Assembly (NCBI GenBank): GCA_033239005.1
Contig: BSQZ01000039.1
Location: forward strand, 5,394,816-5,458,815
DNA: 64,000 bases
Direction: 5' to 3'
Source: Lamellibrachia satsuma
Lineage: Eukaryota > Annelida > Polychaeta > Sabellida > Siboglinidae
The position numbers were made by a program, and so were the translations under genes. This document shows, in pieces, positions 35,291 to 48,479 of this stretch (positions are counted from its first letter, which is position 1; every line of letters starts with the position of its first letter). Below the pieces are notes generated by a model, which saw only the letters and a program-made list of their open reading frames with translations, did not search any database and was not told the DNA's origin.

Positions 35291-35350
35291 GGTACAGTGA
35301 CATAGCTCTTGGCTCTCAGGCAAGAGGACTGCAGTTCAACTCTTCCCAAA
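35291..35350 (+). repeat. Possible tRNA-derived SINE head (weak)
   Basis: GTGACATAGCTCTTGGCTC resembles a tRNA A box, and GCAGTTCAACTC about 25 bp on resembles a B box. The arms do not fold as a real tRNA. It is degenerate, with no clear tail. Confidence 0.25.
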
Positions 35351-35399
35351 GAAGTTCGAAGCCTGTGCAATATCGTCCACTCAATGTTGCCGCAGTTCA

Positions 35400-36945
35400 G
35401 TCGTAGAAAATAAATATGCCTTACATTATATAGAAGTGTGCAATATAATAATTGTTTTCACAATTATCATAGTGTGACTAAATGTTTTCCAAAAAGTTCG
35501 AGTAAACACGGCGATGTGTGATAGGCATGAGAGCAGTCATAAGGATCAGTACCGTAAAATACAGCAACATCCATTTGCCGTCGTGCATTTATATAGGTAA
35601 TAAGAGTAATATTATTTTTAAAACAGCTTTTCCAAAATTGCTAACATCTGGCTGTCACGTGGAGGCATTTGCACGCAGCCAGTCATATCGAACTCGTCCC
35701 TTTGTTTGCTCGTGCACCGACTCCCTGAATAATGCATCACTACGCTCCCTACGGCAATCGTCGTCCATTTCGCAACACCTGTTTGAAACCGTGCAGTCGA
35801 ACAGGACCAGACCATCGATGTCACACCACTGTCTGCTTGCCGTCACGCAAGCCAAAATTCCTGTATTAACTTTGAGAAGACGTTAGTTTCTTCGGAAACA
35901 TAAATTAGAACATGGTTGCTATAGAAGTCGCCATTTTTTCGTCGCCTCTGTGGGTCGATGTGACAAAAGAGTTAGCCAAGGTGCAATGTAGAGGTCGTAT
36001 ATTCAGTGAAATTCGGTCAACTATGCAGGCTTAGAAAAACCTACTAAGTATGCAGCATATCTCAGAAGCACAACAATGAGACTGGTGGGACCCGGTGCTG
36101 TCGCTCAACTAGCCTTTGATGGTGGTGGAAGCTCAAACAATGTATTTTTGGAACCCAGCCAACACAATAGTTTTAGCCCGTCGGCAAGTTTTAAAGATAA
36201 GGTTCTACCCTTCTCACAGTAAATGACCCGTGCAGTATGCGGGCGGTTTCACATTGCCATGCTACGTACATTTTGGCGCCGAGACATGAGAAAGTTAGAC
36301 ATTGTGGCGGTCTAAATAAACTGTGCCGACTGGGATTCTTGTTGTTATCAGGTCAAAGGTGCGTGTGTGCGTGTGGTTATATATTAACCATACATTATGC
36401 ATATTCGACTTTATGTTATGCATTGGTGACTAGATCATCGGCTCTGATGCAATAAACATGATCATGATGCCATTTAGTACAGCAGTATCAGTTCTTAGTG
36501 AAGCATGATCATTTCCTATTGACATTTACGTACTGACGTCGTGTGAAAAGTGGTGGGTGATCATTTCCGCCATGGAGGTGACGAAGTGGTGTCGATGTGA
36601 TAGTATTACACCTATTGTCACGCACTCTTCTCACCTTATAATAAAGAACCATCACCAGTGACATATAAATAGCATGTCCTCGCTCGCTCCCGGCACTCCG
36701 TCTGATTAGACAACTGGCCGAGCTGCCAGGCGTTACACGGGAGTAAACGCAGCCCCTGCAACAGCTTATGACTGGGTATAGCAACCATCGCCATGGGCCA
36801 CCGGACAGGCTTACAGTCAGCCCCATACATGCGAAACTGACAGACATATGAGGGAAGATACCTACGTACAGACAGATAGAATCACACAAACTATTAAGAC
36901 GAATTTTACTACTTAGAATAATACGTACACAGCACGCCAGGTGGA
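35400..36945. other. No identified gene
   Basis: Several frames of 60-126 codons (35518-35886 both strands, 36509-36889 minus) overlap one another. None has a domain I recognise. An AAG|GTGAGA-type donor sits in the 36.6-kb minus frame, but no partner exon is visible. Confidence 0.35.
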
Positions 36946-36947
36946 CT

Positions 36948-37787
36948 GAACATGCTTACACAACTCTTACTTATAACATGCTTACACAAATCTTACTTAT
37001 AACATGCTTACACAAATCTTACTTATAACATGCTTACACAAATCTTACTTATAACATGCTTACACAAATCTTACTTATAACATGCTTACACAAATCTTAC
37101 TTATAACATGCTTACACAAATCTTACTTATAACATGCTTACACAAATCTTACTTATAACATGCTTACACAAATCTTACTTATAACATGCTTACACAAATC
37201 TTACTTATAACATGCTTACACAAATCTTACTTATAACATGCTTACACAACTCTTACTTATAACATGCTTACATAAATCTTACTTATAACATGCTTACATA
37301 AATCTTACTTATAACATGCTTACACAAATCTTACTTATAACATGCTTACACAAATCTTACTTATAACATGCTTACACAAATCTTACTTATAACATGCTTA
37401 CAGAAATCTTACTTATAACATGCTTACAGAAATCTTACTTATAACATGCTTACAGAAATCTTACTTATAACATGCTTACACAAATCTTACTTATAACATG
37501 CTTACACAAATCTTACTTATAACATGCTTACACAACTCTTACTTATAACATGCTTACATAAATCTTACTTATAACATGCTTACACAAATCTTACTTATAA
37601 CATGCTTACACAAATCTTACTTATAACATGCTTACACAAATCTTACTTATAACATGCTTACACAGATCTTACTTATAACATGCTTACACAAATCTTACTT
37701 ATAACATGCTTACACAAATCTTACTTACAACATGCTTACACAAATCTTACTTATAACATGCTTACACAAATCTTACTTATAACATGG
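36948..37787. repeat. 26-bp satellite, about 32 units
   Basis: Head-to-tail units of AACATGCTTACACAAATCTT plus ACTTAT. Variation is confined to ACACAA/ACATAA/ACAGAA/ACACAG and AACTCTT. ACATAA occurs in three units and ACAGAA in three consecutive units, showing local homogenisation. Confidence 0.98.
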
Positions 37788-38029
37788 AAACCATTTTGCA
37801 AAGCGTCCACCTGATATATGCAGCTTGTTTTCTTGGATGATAAACTTGTTAAACTTTCTAAAAGCCTAATTTATCTCGGAATGTATATTAAGGTATTTAC
37901 ACACCTCGAAGGTAGGTGTCTATGTTGCGAATGATACGTCTGCCTACGGCTATAACTACAATGGCATGCGCGACTCTGAACTCGAACGGTCAATGCAAAT
38001 CTAACCTTCAGATCATTTCTAAATCGAAC

Positions 38030-39402
38030 CGTCGACGAACCGTGGCGCCACACAGTGGACAAAAAACAGCATTTCTTCTGTGACCACATATTGTTCATCT
38101 GTCACATAGGAGCAGAGGAAATCTTCGTCGCTGAAGTTGAATGGACAGTGGAAGCCAGCAATGATATTTTTCGGGGTGAAGGCCAGCGGGAAGGCATTGC
38201 CTACTATCTGAGCGACATCATGGATGACAAAAATGGTTGATCATAAAAGCATTGGCAGCTTGTTTGTAGAAGGCCTAGAAAGGGCCATACACAGATCGAT
38301 CAAGGTTGCACTTTACGACTGCAGTGTTGTGGAAGAGTCAGTATAACCACACCATCGTTCTTAGCAAGTTCAATGGTTGGGTGTCATATTTGTCCAGTAT
38401 AAGCAAAACAGGACGCTCCTTTGAAAATTTGGTCGACTTGTTAAAGTGTTGCATGAATACGGTGATGTTCTTTGTGGTCATCCATCCCGTCTGATGGGCA
38501 GCTCCAACAGTCCTTGGAGGCGCACCATGCAAAATTGAATCTTTGAAGTGCACACTACGAAATACCATAAATGGTGGAACCGAATTTCCAGCTGCATTGA
38601 TTGCACCCAGCATTGTTACCAAAGTCCCTCTCTCCCCTGAGGTAATCTTGCCAATTAGCTTCTCACTTTTGCACACGATCATTTAATGTTTCCAACTTTC
38701 TGGACTGTAGAGCACCCATTTTCACCGGCACTGTATAAATCATATAATTTGGACCGAAGTTATGCCTCTCCAGGGCCATCTGCAAGTTTTCCAAGAAATC
38801 CTTCTCATTCTTCTTGTTGAAACTCGTTGCCCGCGATAGACTCGTCGCTTCAGGACGACGTAGTGGAAGGTTTGGGAAGCGTTTCATGTACCCTGCAAAC
38901 CAATCTTCTCCTGCCAAGCAATTTGTGGTCCACGATTCAGGAAATGTTTTTTAATTTCTAACAACAAATTCATACGCCAGCAGCGAATTCTTTTCGTGTC
39001 TGTCCGTATTGGATTTTCTCTGCTTTGATGAGGTATTTGATGAGGTATTCCTGTCTCTTCATAGTGAGTGAAAACCTGGCGGCTGTTGTACTTTGGTGAA
39101 TACGCCATCGAGTCTTTTTTTGATGAGGTATTTGATGAGGTATTTGATGAGGTATTCCTGTTTCTTCATAGTGAGTGAAAACCTGGCGGCTGTTGTACTT
39201 TTTTGTGAATACGCCAAAGAGTCTTTTTATCAGCATATCGTGCCTTTTCCACATATCAACGTAGAGTTGAGAACTTGATATTGGTTTTGCAAACGATTCG
39301 AATACTTTTTTCTTCATTGATCACCTTTTGAACAACCTCTTTCATTTTCTCATTGTCGGTATTCCCAATTTTTCGTTTTGCTTGTTTTCTGTTGCGTACC
39401 AT
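38030..39402 (-). pseudogene. Pogo/Tigger-like DDE transposase pseudogene
   Basis: Reading the minus strand from an ATG at 39402, the N-terminus is basic (MVRNRKQAKRKIGN) and is followed by the HTH region (YNSRQVFTHYEE). Next comes the CENP-B-like segment (DWFAGYMKRFPNLPLRRPEA, ATSFNKKNEKDFLENLQ). The DDE domain follows (GERGTLVTMLGAINAAGNSV, GWMTTKNITVFMQHF, RPVLLILDKYDTQPLN, with the second Asp in LLILD). The C-terminal part is DRSVYGPF, then DVAQIVGNAFPLAFTPKN and DEDFLCSYVTDEQ. At least four frameshifts or stops break it, the segment after LILD is deleted, and a tandem duplication of about 112 bp lies in the N-terminal region. It cannot make a working enzyme. Confidence 0.9.
39006..39230. 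repeat. About 112-bp tandem duplication inside the transposase relic
   Basis: The block CTCTTCATAGTGAGTGAAAA...TTGTGAATACGCCA occurs twice, at 39037-39121 and 39149-39230. At each left edge the 12-bp unit TTTGATGAGGTA is repeated two or three times. The duplication lies within coding sequence and shifts the frame. Confidence 0.9.
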
Positions 39403-39409
39403 TCTGTGT

Positions 39410-39985
39410 GGTCACTGAACTAATAGATAAAGCAATGTCCATTATCTAGGTAGAGGTATAAACATCTGTGACGCAGCAGGGCACACTCGGGCGTAAGTCG
39501 GAAACATCACAAATTCAGATTTCAGCATTTCCTGAAAGTGTATTAATTTATGAACAACATAAAAAACAGAATTTCATTAACTGAAACGGTTTTGATTATA
39601 TGTACATTTGAAATTATATTTTGACAAGAAATAAACCAAACTAAATCAACATGAAAACGATACAATACCTTGGTGCCACGGAATTGAGCGAGGCATAACG
39701 TTAGGACATGGAACTATAGAAAACACTGATTTATGAACTTATGAACTTGGTGTATTATAGCAGTCGTAGTTTCTTTTAAAACTACGTGATGGGGCGTGTC
39801 AATGCGCATAACAACAGTGAGTAGGCATTGTTTACAACAAAGAGTACCACATTAGTTTTGACAGTATGTTCATAAAATATACAAATAAACTAAAAATCTA
39901 AATGGAAACATTTAAGTTTGTGGGAGTGTTAATTAAACTACAGTAAAGCTGGTTTGAGTGAAATGCATTCTCTAATGCACAACTC
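39410..39985. other. No recognisable feature
   Basis: AT-rich unique sequence that probably includes the 5' flank of the transposon. I could not locate terminal inverted repeats by eye. Confidence 0.45.
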
Positions 39986-39989
39986 TGGC

Positions 39990-40300
39990 CCACCTCCTGC
40001 TAAATAGGCTTGTTCCAACCTTTGCCGAAGAAATCTTTCAAGAGAGCCAATGTGGATTATGTGCCAACCGAGGCGCAGTAAATATGGTCTTCGCTGTGCA
40101 ACAGATCCAAGAAAAGAACAAAAGTGCAGAGAGAAAACACGAGTCTCCGTGCTGCTTTTATTGATACCACGAAGGCCTTTGATAACGTTAGATTCAGCGG
40201 CTTGAAGACAATTCTTATTAGACCTGGATGTCCCCCAAGGTTCACCAGTAACCTCCAACAGCTGCACCAAAGACAACAGGGCAAGGGAAATGCAAGCACG
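39990..40300 (+). mobile_element. RTE-like LINE reverse-transcriptase fragment (fingers/palm start)
   Basis: The forward strand encodes ESQCGLCANRGAVNMVFAVQ and QQIQEKNKSAERK, then one frame over AAFIDTTKAFDNVRFSGLK and RPGCPPRFTSNLQQLHQ. AFIDxTKAFD is motif A, with the first catalytic Asp. The SQCGFRxxRxTxDMIF block precedes it in RTE-type elements. One frameshift lies near 40130. Motif C (xADD) is absent. Confidence 0.8.
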
Positions 40301-40620
40301 CCCTTTCTGACACATTTCCAGCCTGAAATGTTTTTATTTCTTGCACAACTTCAAAGGCCCGTCATAACGGTATTTTTGGGGGCGTCGTCTGAATGCATCG
40401 CCCCCTATCGCGTAAGTCGTCTCTTGCTTTGTCACGACCCTATTCATTCAGATAATTTGTGTTTTCAAACGCTACCGCAGAAAGGCGAAAGGCATTTTTG
40501 GCCTAAATTATCAACCCCGTTCCGTCTCTTCGTTAAAAAAACTCCATGTGGCGGCAAAACTGGTGTTGGGCAAACACATACAATTAATCAGTGCATTCTA
40601 ATTCGTGTGAGGTAGGGAGA
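40301..40620. other. No clear feature
   Basis: Continuation of an open frame from the LINE fragment, but without further motifs. It leads into (GA)n. Confidence 0.4.
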
Positions 40621-40654
40621 GAAAGAGAGAGACAAGCAGACAGGCAAATAAAGA

Positions 40655-41327
<673 letters not shown>

Positions 41328-41531
41328 TAGTGCGACATACAGCGAAAGATAGTGACAGGTAGAGAGGGCGCGAAGAGAGGGAGATGGGTAGGAGGGAAGG
41401 GGATATTTTTTGTGGTGTTGCTCTGTCTGATGTCGAAATGTTGTGGATTTAATGTTTAATTTATGTTGATGTTTAGGTACAAGTGTACTGTTTACAATCC
41501 TCTGCCAGTGTTAAGTCGCCTTTAACGGCTG

Positions 41532-42075
41532 ATGACAGAAATCACCAAAGATGGAAACAGAGGCATCAGATGGATACTTACCTCAATCTTGGAAGGCCTG
41601 GATTATGCAGATGACATCGGACTGCTGTCTAGCAGGCACAAAGACATGCAAGAAATGATGCACAAACTCACAACAACAGCACCACAGATCGGGTTAAAGC
41701 TCAACACAGCAAAAACCAAACTGATGAGGAATAACTACAAGACAGATAACCCCATTACCATAACCAACAGTGATGCTTTGGAAGACGTTCAGGACTTTGC
41801 ATACCTGGGAAGGAAATTCATAACAGATGGAGACTATGCAAAAGATAACACGGCTAGAATCAAAAAGGCAAGCCAGACTTTCGCTATGTTGAAGCCTATC
41901 TGGAAACCCAAGCAACTGAGATTAGAAACAAAACTGAGATTGTACAATAGTAATGTTCTCAGCGTACTTTACGGCTCCGAGTGCTGGAAACTGACAGCCA
42001 AGCTTGCATACAAGCTTGATGCCTTCCAAAGCAGGTGTCTACTGAAAATTCTATCCTATCAATTACAAATATTTA
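41532..42075 (+). mobile_element. LINE reverse-transcriptase C-terminal half
   Basis: A forward frame open for 196 codons begins GNRGIRWILTSILEGLDYADD. YADD is motif C with both catalytic aspartates intact. It continues with SSRHKDMQEMMHKLTTTA, LKLNTAKTKLM, DFAYLGRKFITDGD and SVLYGSECWKLTA. It ends near FQSRCLLKILSY, where LINE homology stops and unrelated codons close the frame. The same element group normally ends with the tail seen at 2580-2894. The N-terminal two thirds are missing. The open frame suggests recent insertion of a truncated copy. Confidence 0.85.
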
Positions 42076-42079
42076 TTTA

Positions 42080-42440
42080 TGTCGTAGGTTATCCCGTGAC
42101 TCACGAGCGCCTACATAAATAGTACAAATAACTTAAATATGTAAGCTGTTCACGTGCACTGTTAGATACTCATATGGACATGACACGTGACCTTTGACTG
42201 AGAAACAATTGTTGGAACAAATTGTCAGAGACATAACATAACAATGCTAACGTGTTACACGCACCGCATATACTACGTTAGTAGCCTATTGCAAAAATCA
42301 ATAAAAGCTGAGGAAAAGCGAATTTCTCCATAATCTGCAACCACATATTCGTCTGCAAACATAAATTCAGTTTTTGCAAAAAATAATTGTCCGATTCGTG
42401 TTTATAACGCAGTTAGATGACTGCCATATTGGACCTACTC
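42080..42440. other. No recognisable feature
   Basis: AT-rich unique sequence. Confidence 0.5.
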
Positions 42441-42445
42441 GGCGA

Positions 42446-42911
42446 TCACATCAACACAGTTTTGTACCAAACTTCAAATTTGCCGAACTCCACTAGCGCG
42501 TCAGTGACACGGATCGACTTACCAGCGTTAATGGTATGAAAGTGTTTGATGTTGACACACCTGCAGTACACAACAGGACTAACCGCATGTGAATGATTTA
42601 TGCGACAATTAAAGGCGTAACCTTTTCCGACTCGTCGGCTTTGCACAGCCACAGTGTTGGAAATGTTGAAAGGGTTCTCCTGTCACATACACGCCCACCT
42701 GTAGCATAATGACAGTGTCTTTGGAAATGGGTAGACACGGGTGGTCGTTTGAAGCTATCAGTGCGTTATTGTGCCCAGGTGGCGCATTCCGTAATTTGTT
42801 TACCTGTACACTAACGTCATCATTCAGTGTTATGCCTTGCTCAAAAAAGGAACATGCTTGACAAGCTACGAACGTGGAACGTTTGCTGAAACACTCACAA
42901 TAAAAGAACAA
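42446..42911 (-). other. Cysteine-containing open frames, unidentified
   Basis: A minus-strand frame of 100 codons (42911-42609) carries YCECFSKRSTFVACQACSFF and later HPCLPISKDTVIMLQVGVYV and FQHFQHCGCAKPTSRKR. The spacing of the last cysteines (C then CGC followed by basic residues) recalls the end of some cystine-knot or IL-17-like growth factors. The first half does not match those families. A second frame follows at 42652-42446. Possible splice signals exist (GTTTCAG near 42885, TGCAG near 42566). No signal peptide is visible. This is a weak candidate. Confidence 0.22.
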
Positions 42912-42933
42912 TAATGCTATTCATCCTCATCGT

Positions 42934-42944
42934 CAACATTATCG

Positions 42945-42977
<33 letters not shown>

Positions 42978-43036
42978 ATGTTAGTATTATTATTAGTAGT
43001 AATAGTAGTAGCAATAGTAGTAGTTGTTGTAGTAGC

Positions 43037-43073
<37 letters not shown>

Positions 43074-43152
43074 TCATCATTATTATTGTCGTCATTATCG
43101 TCATTATTGTTAGTATTATTATCATCACCGTCGTCATTATCGTCATTACCAA
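42934..43152. repeat. Trinucleotide cluster (ATT/ATC)n-(GTA)n-(ATT)n
   Basis: About 90 bp of ATT/ATC-type triplets, about 60 bp of GTA, then ATT/GTC triplets again. All six frames read as homopolymer-like peptides. Confidence 0.95.
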
Positions 43153-43289
43153 CAACTAGCCGACGACTAACAAAATTGTATTCCTTGCCAATAGGAATTT
43201 ACATTATTCACAATATGGGACGCCGGAGAAATTCATCCTACCTTTCCTGCGTATGGCTAAATCCCCTGCTCATTCCTTTTCTCCCATCT

Positions 43290-43690
43290 GTTTTTGGGGC
43301 CAACCATTTTTTGAGAATCCACCTCCCGCCATTCACACCTTCCACCATTTTTTTGAGAGGCCACCTCCCGCCATTCAAACCTCCCACCATTTTTTTGAGA
43401 GTCCACCTCCCGCCATTCAAACCTCCCACCATGTTTTGAGATTCCTCCTCCCAGCATTCCCATCTCCCACCATTTTTTTTAGATTACGCTTCCCGCCAAT
43501 CCCACCTCCCACCTTTTTTTGAGATTACACCTCCCGCCATTCCCACCTCCCATCATTTTTGAGAGTCTACCTCCCACCTCGTGCTAATCCCACCTCCAAC
43601 CAATTTTTTAGGCCAACCTATCAAATCCCAGCAACTCGAGGGACAACCTCCCATCTCCCACTTCCTGCCACACTCCCACAATAGACGAAA
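43290..43690. repeat. About 48-bp tandem repeat, CCTCCCACCATTTTTTTGAG family
   Basis: Diverged units contain CCTCCCRCCATT and TTTTTTTGAGA over about 400 bp. The right end (43560-43690) matches the single dispersed copy at 25.0-25.2 kb. Confidence 0.85.
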
Positions 43691-44274
43691 CTACTGCGTA
43701 CGATATTATCAAAACACCGAGTATCCATCCAGGTTTCTTAACTACTCACAACTGTGATTTATCTGGATGGCGTCGGTCAAACGGATATATTGTAATCAAT
43801 ATTCCGTTGACTAAATAAGACCAGTAAACTGACTATCTAAGAATACCCCAAGCAAATGGTAGAATCAATATTCCTTTGACTAGATGAGACGGATTTGTAT
43901 TGTCGATTGAGTGTGTGTAAAATAGAATCACGGTGTGTTTGATGGCCTTTTACCGGACGTTTCGATAACATCATGTGACATGTATTCTTTTGTCCACTGT
44001 ACTATCGGGTTTAAAACGTTTAGCCACTTCGCTCATGCTTTTAAACATCGTTTCCTTAGGGGACGTTCATAATGATGCGATGTGCTCCTATTCGTACAAG
44101 GCGTACTAAAGGGGAAGGTTTCAAGGCCCGCGTGCTTATCTATTTTTATGTCGGCCGCATGAAAAATATGACCAATGTAGCGTCATGTAGCGCCACGCGG
44201 TGGACTGTTAAAGAACTACTACTGCTTGTTTTACATTGTGCAACCGTTCACGGCGCGGTGGTGTAACACAGTCC
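43691..44274. other. No recognisable feature
   Basis: Unique. Two similar phrases at 43796 and 43867 (AATCAATATTCC, TTGACTA) mark a small diverged duplication. Confidence 0.45.
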
Positions 44275-44279
44275 TACAT

Positions 44280-44370
44280 CTTGGAAATGCGCCTTTCTGA
44301 GATCTGTGTTAATTTTGTTTGACGCTGCTAGCGTTTACAGTACTGGTTATAAAGCAATATGTTAAGCTTC
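44280..44370 (-). mobile_element. Short CR1/Rex-like LINE 3' fragment
   Basis: CTGAGATCTGTGTTAATTTTGTTT...GACGCTGCTAGCGTTTACAG parallels 29445-29505 of LINE copy 2 (CTGAGATATGTGTCAACC..., CACGCTGCTAGCAGTTACA). Only about 90 bp remain. Confidence 0.6.
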
Positions 44371-44462
44371 CCAAGCGTTCACACGTCGTGGTTAAATAAA
44401 AAACAATCCAGTCATAGTCGTCAGCACTCAGTTCGCTGGCTGAGTCATCGGTACGAGCCGCT

Positions 44463-44570
44463 CGAGCGCTGTTACAGTTGTAACAACTTGCCCCCAATAC
44501 AACTATAACAACTTGCCCCACTAAAAATATACCAACTTGCCCCAATACAACTGTAACAACTTCCCCCCCC
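44463..44570. repeat. Tandem repeat of about 27 bp around AACTTGCCCC
   Basis: About four units with AACAACTTGCCCC and ATACAACTRTAAC. Related phrases (ACTAGCCCC) appear at 44870-44895. Confidence 0.85.
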
Positions 44571-44579
44571 CCAAAAAAA

Positions 44580-46320
44580 AGTGTTGCACTTCAACGCACG
44601 TTGACGATAAGAATAACCTCTTATACTATACCGTAGACATGTTTCAAGTTTCATTCACGAAACAAAAAAGTGGTTACGTGAGATGTTATTATGTGGACAA
44701 ACCAGAACAGGTTTAGGTGGTTAAAATAATAAATTTTTGGACACACCTTAATTTCGTCTTCTTAATTCCCGATTTTTGGACAGCATGTCTGCTGGTGGAC
44801 TTTCAATCAAATACTGTCGATGGTATCTCTATATGTGTGCTATGTTTTCGCAAAACGACTCTGTGGCAACTAGCCCCTGTACACAACTAGCCCCCGGTCT
44901 CCCCTAGGGGTTTGAGAATTAGTACGCTTGGTACAAACAAGGACAACTGTTAACGGCCCCTTGGGGAATATAGTTATTCATTATTCAAAGCGCCTGTGAA
45001 ATGGTGCGCAGATGAACACAATGATACGCTATCGTTGCGGATACCCGTTGCACCGGTTCACACCTATGTGACAGACTTGGATAACACAATTACGATTTAA
45101 AAAATAACTGAGATAATCGACTAGAAGCACATGCTTACGCTTATTGATCTAACATTACCATTTTAAAGCGATGACATCATACAGAAAATGTCGAATGATT
45201 TACAATGAATTAGTAAAATTTTATTGTTATCGTGCTTGTAAAAAATACGTTTAACCGCAAATGTTGTTTGCATTAAGACATATTAATAGTTTACGACTGG
45301 GTGTACATTGCGGAATTGTAATGAAACTGAACATTACTATCATTGTGATGTCACATTTTACTTATTCTTTAAACCGTTTCCGCCAATGTCATAAATTCTG
45401 CCCATTACACATTCCAAGGACGACGGTACGTATCTCAAATTCCAGTGCCCCGCTGCCAAATCGGAGCAAGCATCTTGTTATTAACGGCAGCAACTCTGAA
45501 TGTTTCGCTGTGCCGCTGTTCACCAACCATACCGTGGCAAATGTTGCTATTTGTGGCGATAACTGCCAGACGTGTCGCATTGCCTTGACACGTGAGAACA
45601 CAGGTCTATAAATGTCGGCCATAACTTACTTTAAGTACAACACATCGCCCATTGTAACGACACAGACTGTGTGTCCCTTCGTACGGCTTCTATTGACACT
45701 GACCCCACTCACGGCGCTTTGAAGATATAAATAATTAAACTAACTTAAACATAACTACTAAGGTCCCTCAATCACCCCCTCTTTCATGCCCGTCCCCGGG
45801 GGGCTCGAACGTACCCACCTTTTTGAGAGAATTTGTTTAACTGTAAGAATGTGTTTAACTGTAAGAATTTGTTTAGAAATCATCCCAGAAATTCCCGGCT
45901 GATTGTATACACCCGAACCCGCTTTCAAAAACCATAAATACCGAAATATATATGCGTGTATATTGAAGAAGAATCCAGAAGGAATATAGTTGGTTTGTCT
46001 ATGTCATCAACTCTGCTACCAATATAGTTCTAAGTAGACACCCAAAACATGGCATGTGTATATTGTAGTGTAGCGTTTTTATATCGCCGCCTACCGGATA
46101 ATATCAAACATAGTTGACGGTTTGCACAACTGGCCGATAGAGGGCAAGTCCTTATAGTCCACACTACAAATATTAGTGCTATTTTTTACACCAGCCGGTT
46201 TCCATAGTGTTCATTTTTCTATTTTTTTAATGCATTGACATTGACTGCATGGGCGGATACAGTCCCTGAATAATAATGCCCACTTTCGAAAAAAGACACC
46301 ATCTAGTTATGCATATTTCG
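44580..46320. other. No identified gene
   Basis: Mostly unique. A less AT-rich patch at 45400-45620 has open frames on both strands without motifs. A short repeat of TGTTTAACTGTAAGAA lies at 45835-45880. Confidence 0.4.
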
Positions 46321-46326
46321 GCATGA

Positions 46327-46488
<162 letters not shown>

Positions 46489-46572
46489 TGGCCTTATAAG
46501 AGGGGGCGGACTCTGGTAAGCAGGTAATCTTGTGATATGGGCCTTATCAGAGTGGGCCACTGTGTATATATA

Positions 46573-47900
<1,328 letters not shown>

Positions 47901-48409
47901 TCACGCCTGCTGTTCGAGTTCGTAATGTTCGCGGACATTTCTGCAGCCGCTGCCGCTCACATCGGTCTCCACGAGGAATATGAGCGCCTGCAGCTTCGGC
48001 GACGTCGTGCAAGCTTGCCGTCGGTTACCGCCGGCACACGCGACAGACACCCACACCTGTGCCCAGAGACCACCACCGTCGGGATCGCCCACTTTCATCT
48101 GGCGTACGTCGCCGACGACATGACGGCACACGATGTTGTTTGACGCCGCGTTCTTGGCGTCCACATTGGTCGTCTTCTGCATCGTCAGCAGCGTCACCGA
48201 GCTGCCGTCGTAGTAGGCGGCGGTAGTGTTGATGCTGACTGACAGACGGCCGGTGCCCTTAATCGCCATGACGATGCCCACACTCGTCACATCAGCCAGG
48301 TTGATGTTCGACGGAAGCCGGAACCAGAACGAGGATCGTGTACCTTCAGTTACCGTATCGTCCCTCTCCGGCTCCACTTGGACACCTTCAAGTAGAATAC
48401 GACATCTCA
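47901..48409 (-). CDS. Secreted protein of unknown family, exon 2 (TGF-beta-propeptide-like)
   Basis: The exon starts after an acceptor TTTAATTATAG and runs to TGA at 47901. It adds residues 47-215 of a predicted 215-residue protein, and the first codon is completed by the single G left by exon 1. It is GC- and CpG-rich, unlike its surroundings. Visible features are SSFWFRLPSNINLADVTSVG (residues 72-91), an NTT glycosylation site at 107, DVRQMKVGDPDGGGLWAQVW (147-166), VSVAC, and KLQALIFLVETD (185-196). The VT...W...V.C...FLVET order resembles the end of TGF-beta-family propeptides, by inference only. The mature cystine-knot is absent. A GAT|GTGAGC donor after residue 196 would allow further exons downstream. 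Cysteines number five (49, 141, 171, 180, 202). Confidence 0.6.
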
Positions 48410-48422
48410 CTATAATTAAACG

Positions 48423-48430
48423 TATGTATG

Positions 48431-48475
<45 letters not shown>

Positions 48476-48478
48476 GCG
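48423..48478. repeat. (GTGC)n microsatellite next to splice acceptor
   Basis: About 45 bp of GCGT units lie only about 15 bp upstream (in gene sense) of the exon 2 acceptor, displacing any long polypyrimidine tract. Confidence 0.95.
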
Positions 48479-48479
48479 G

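Noticed and set aside
35291..35350. Functional tRNA gene
   Set aside because: A- and B-box-like words are present, but the acceptor and T arms do not pair. At best a SINE remnant.
36948..37787. CRISPR-like array
   Set aside because: The 26-bp units are directly adjacent with no unique spacers, and the context is a eukaryotic genome.
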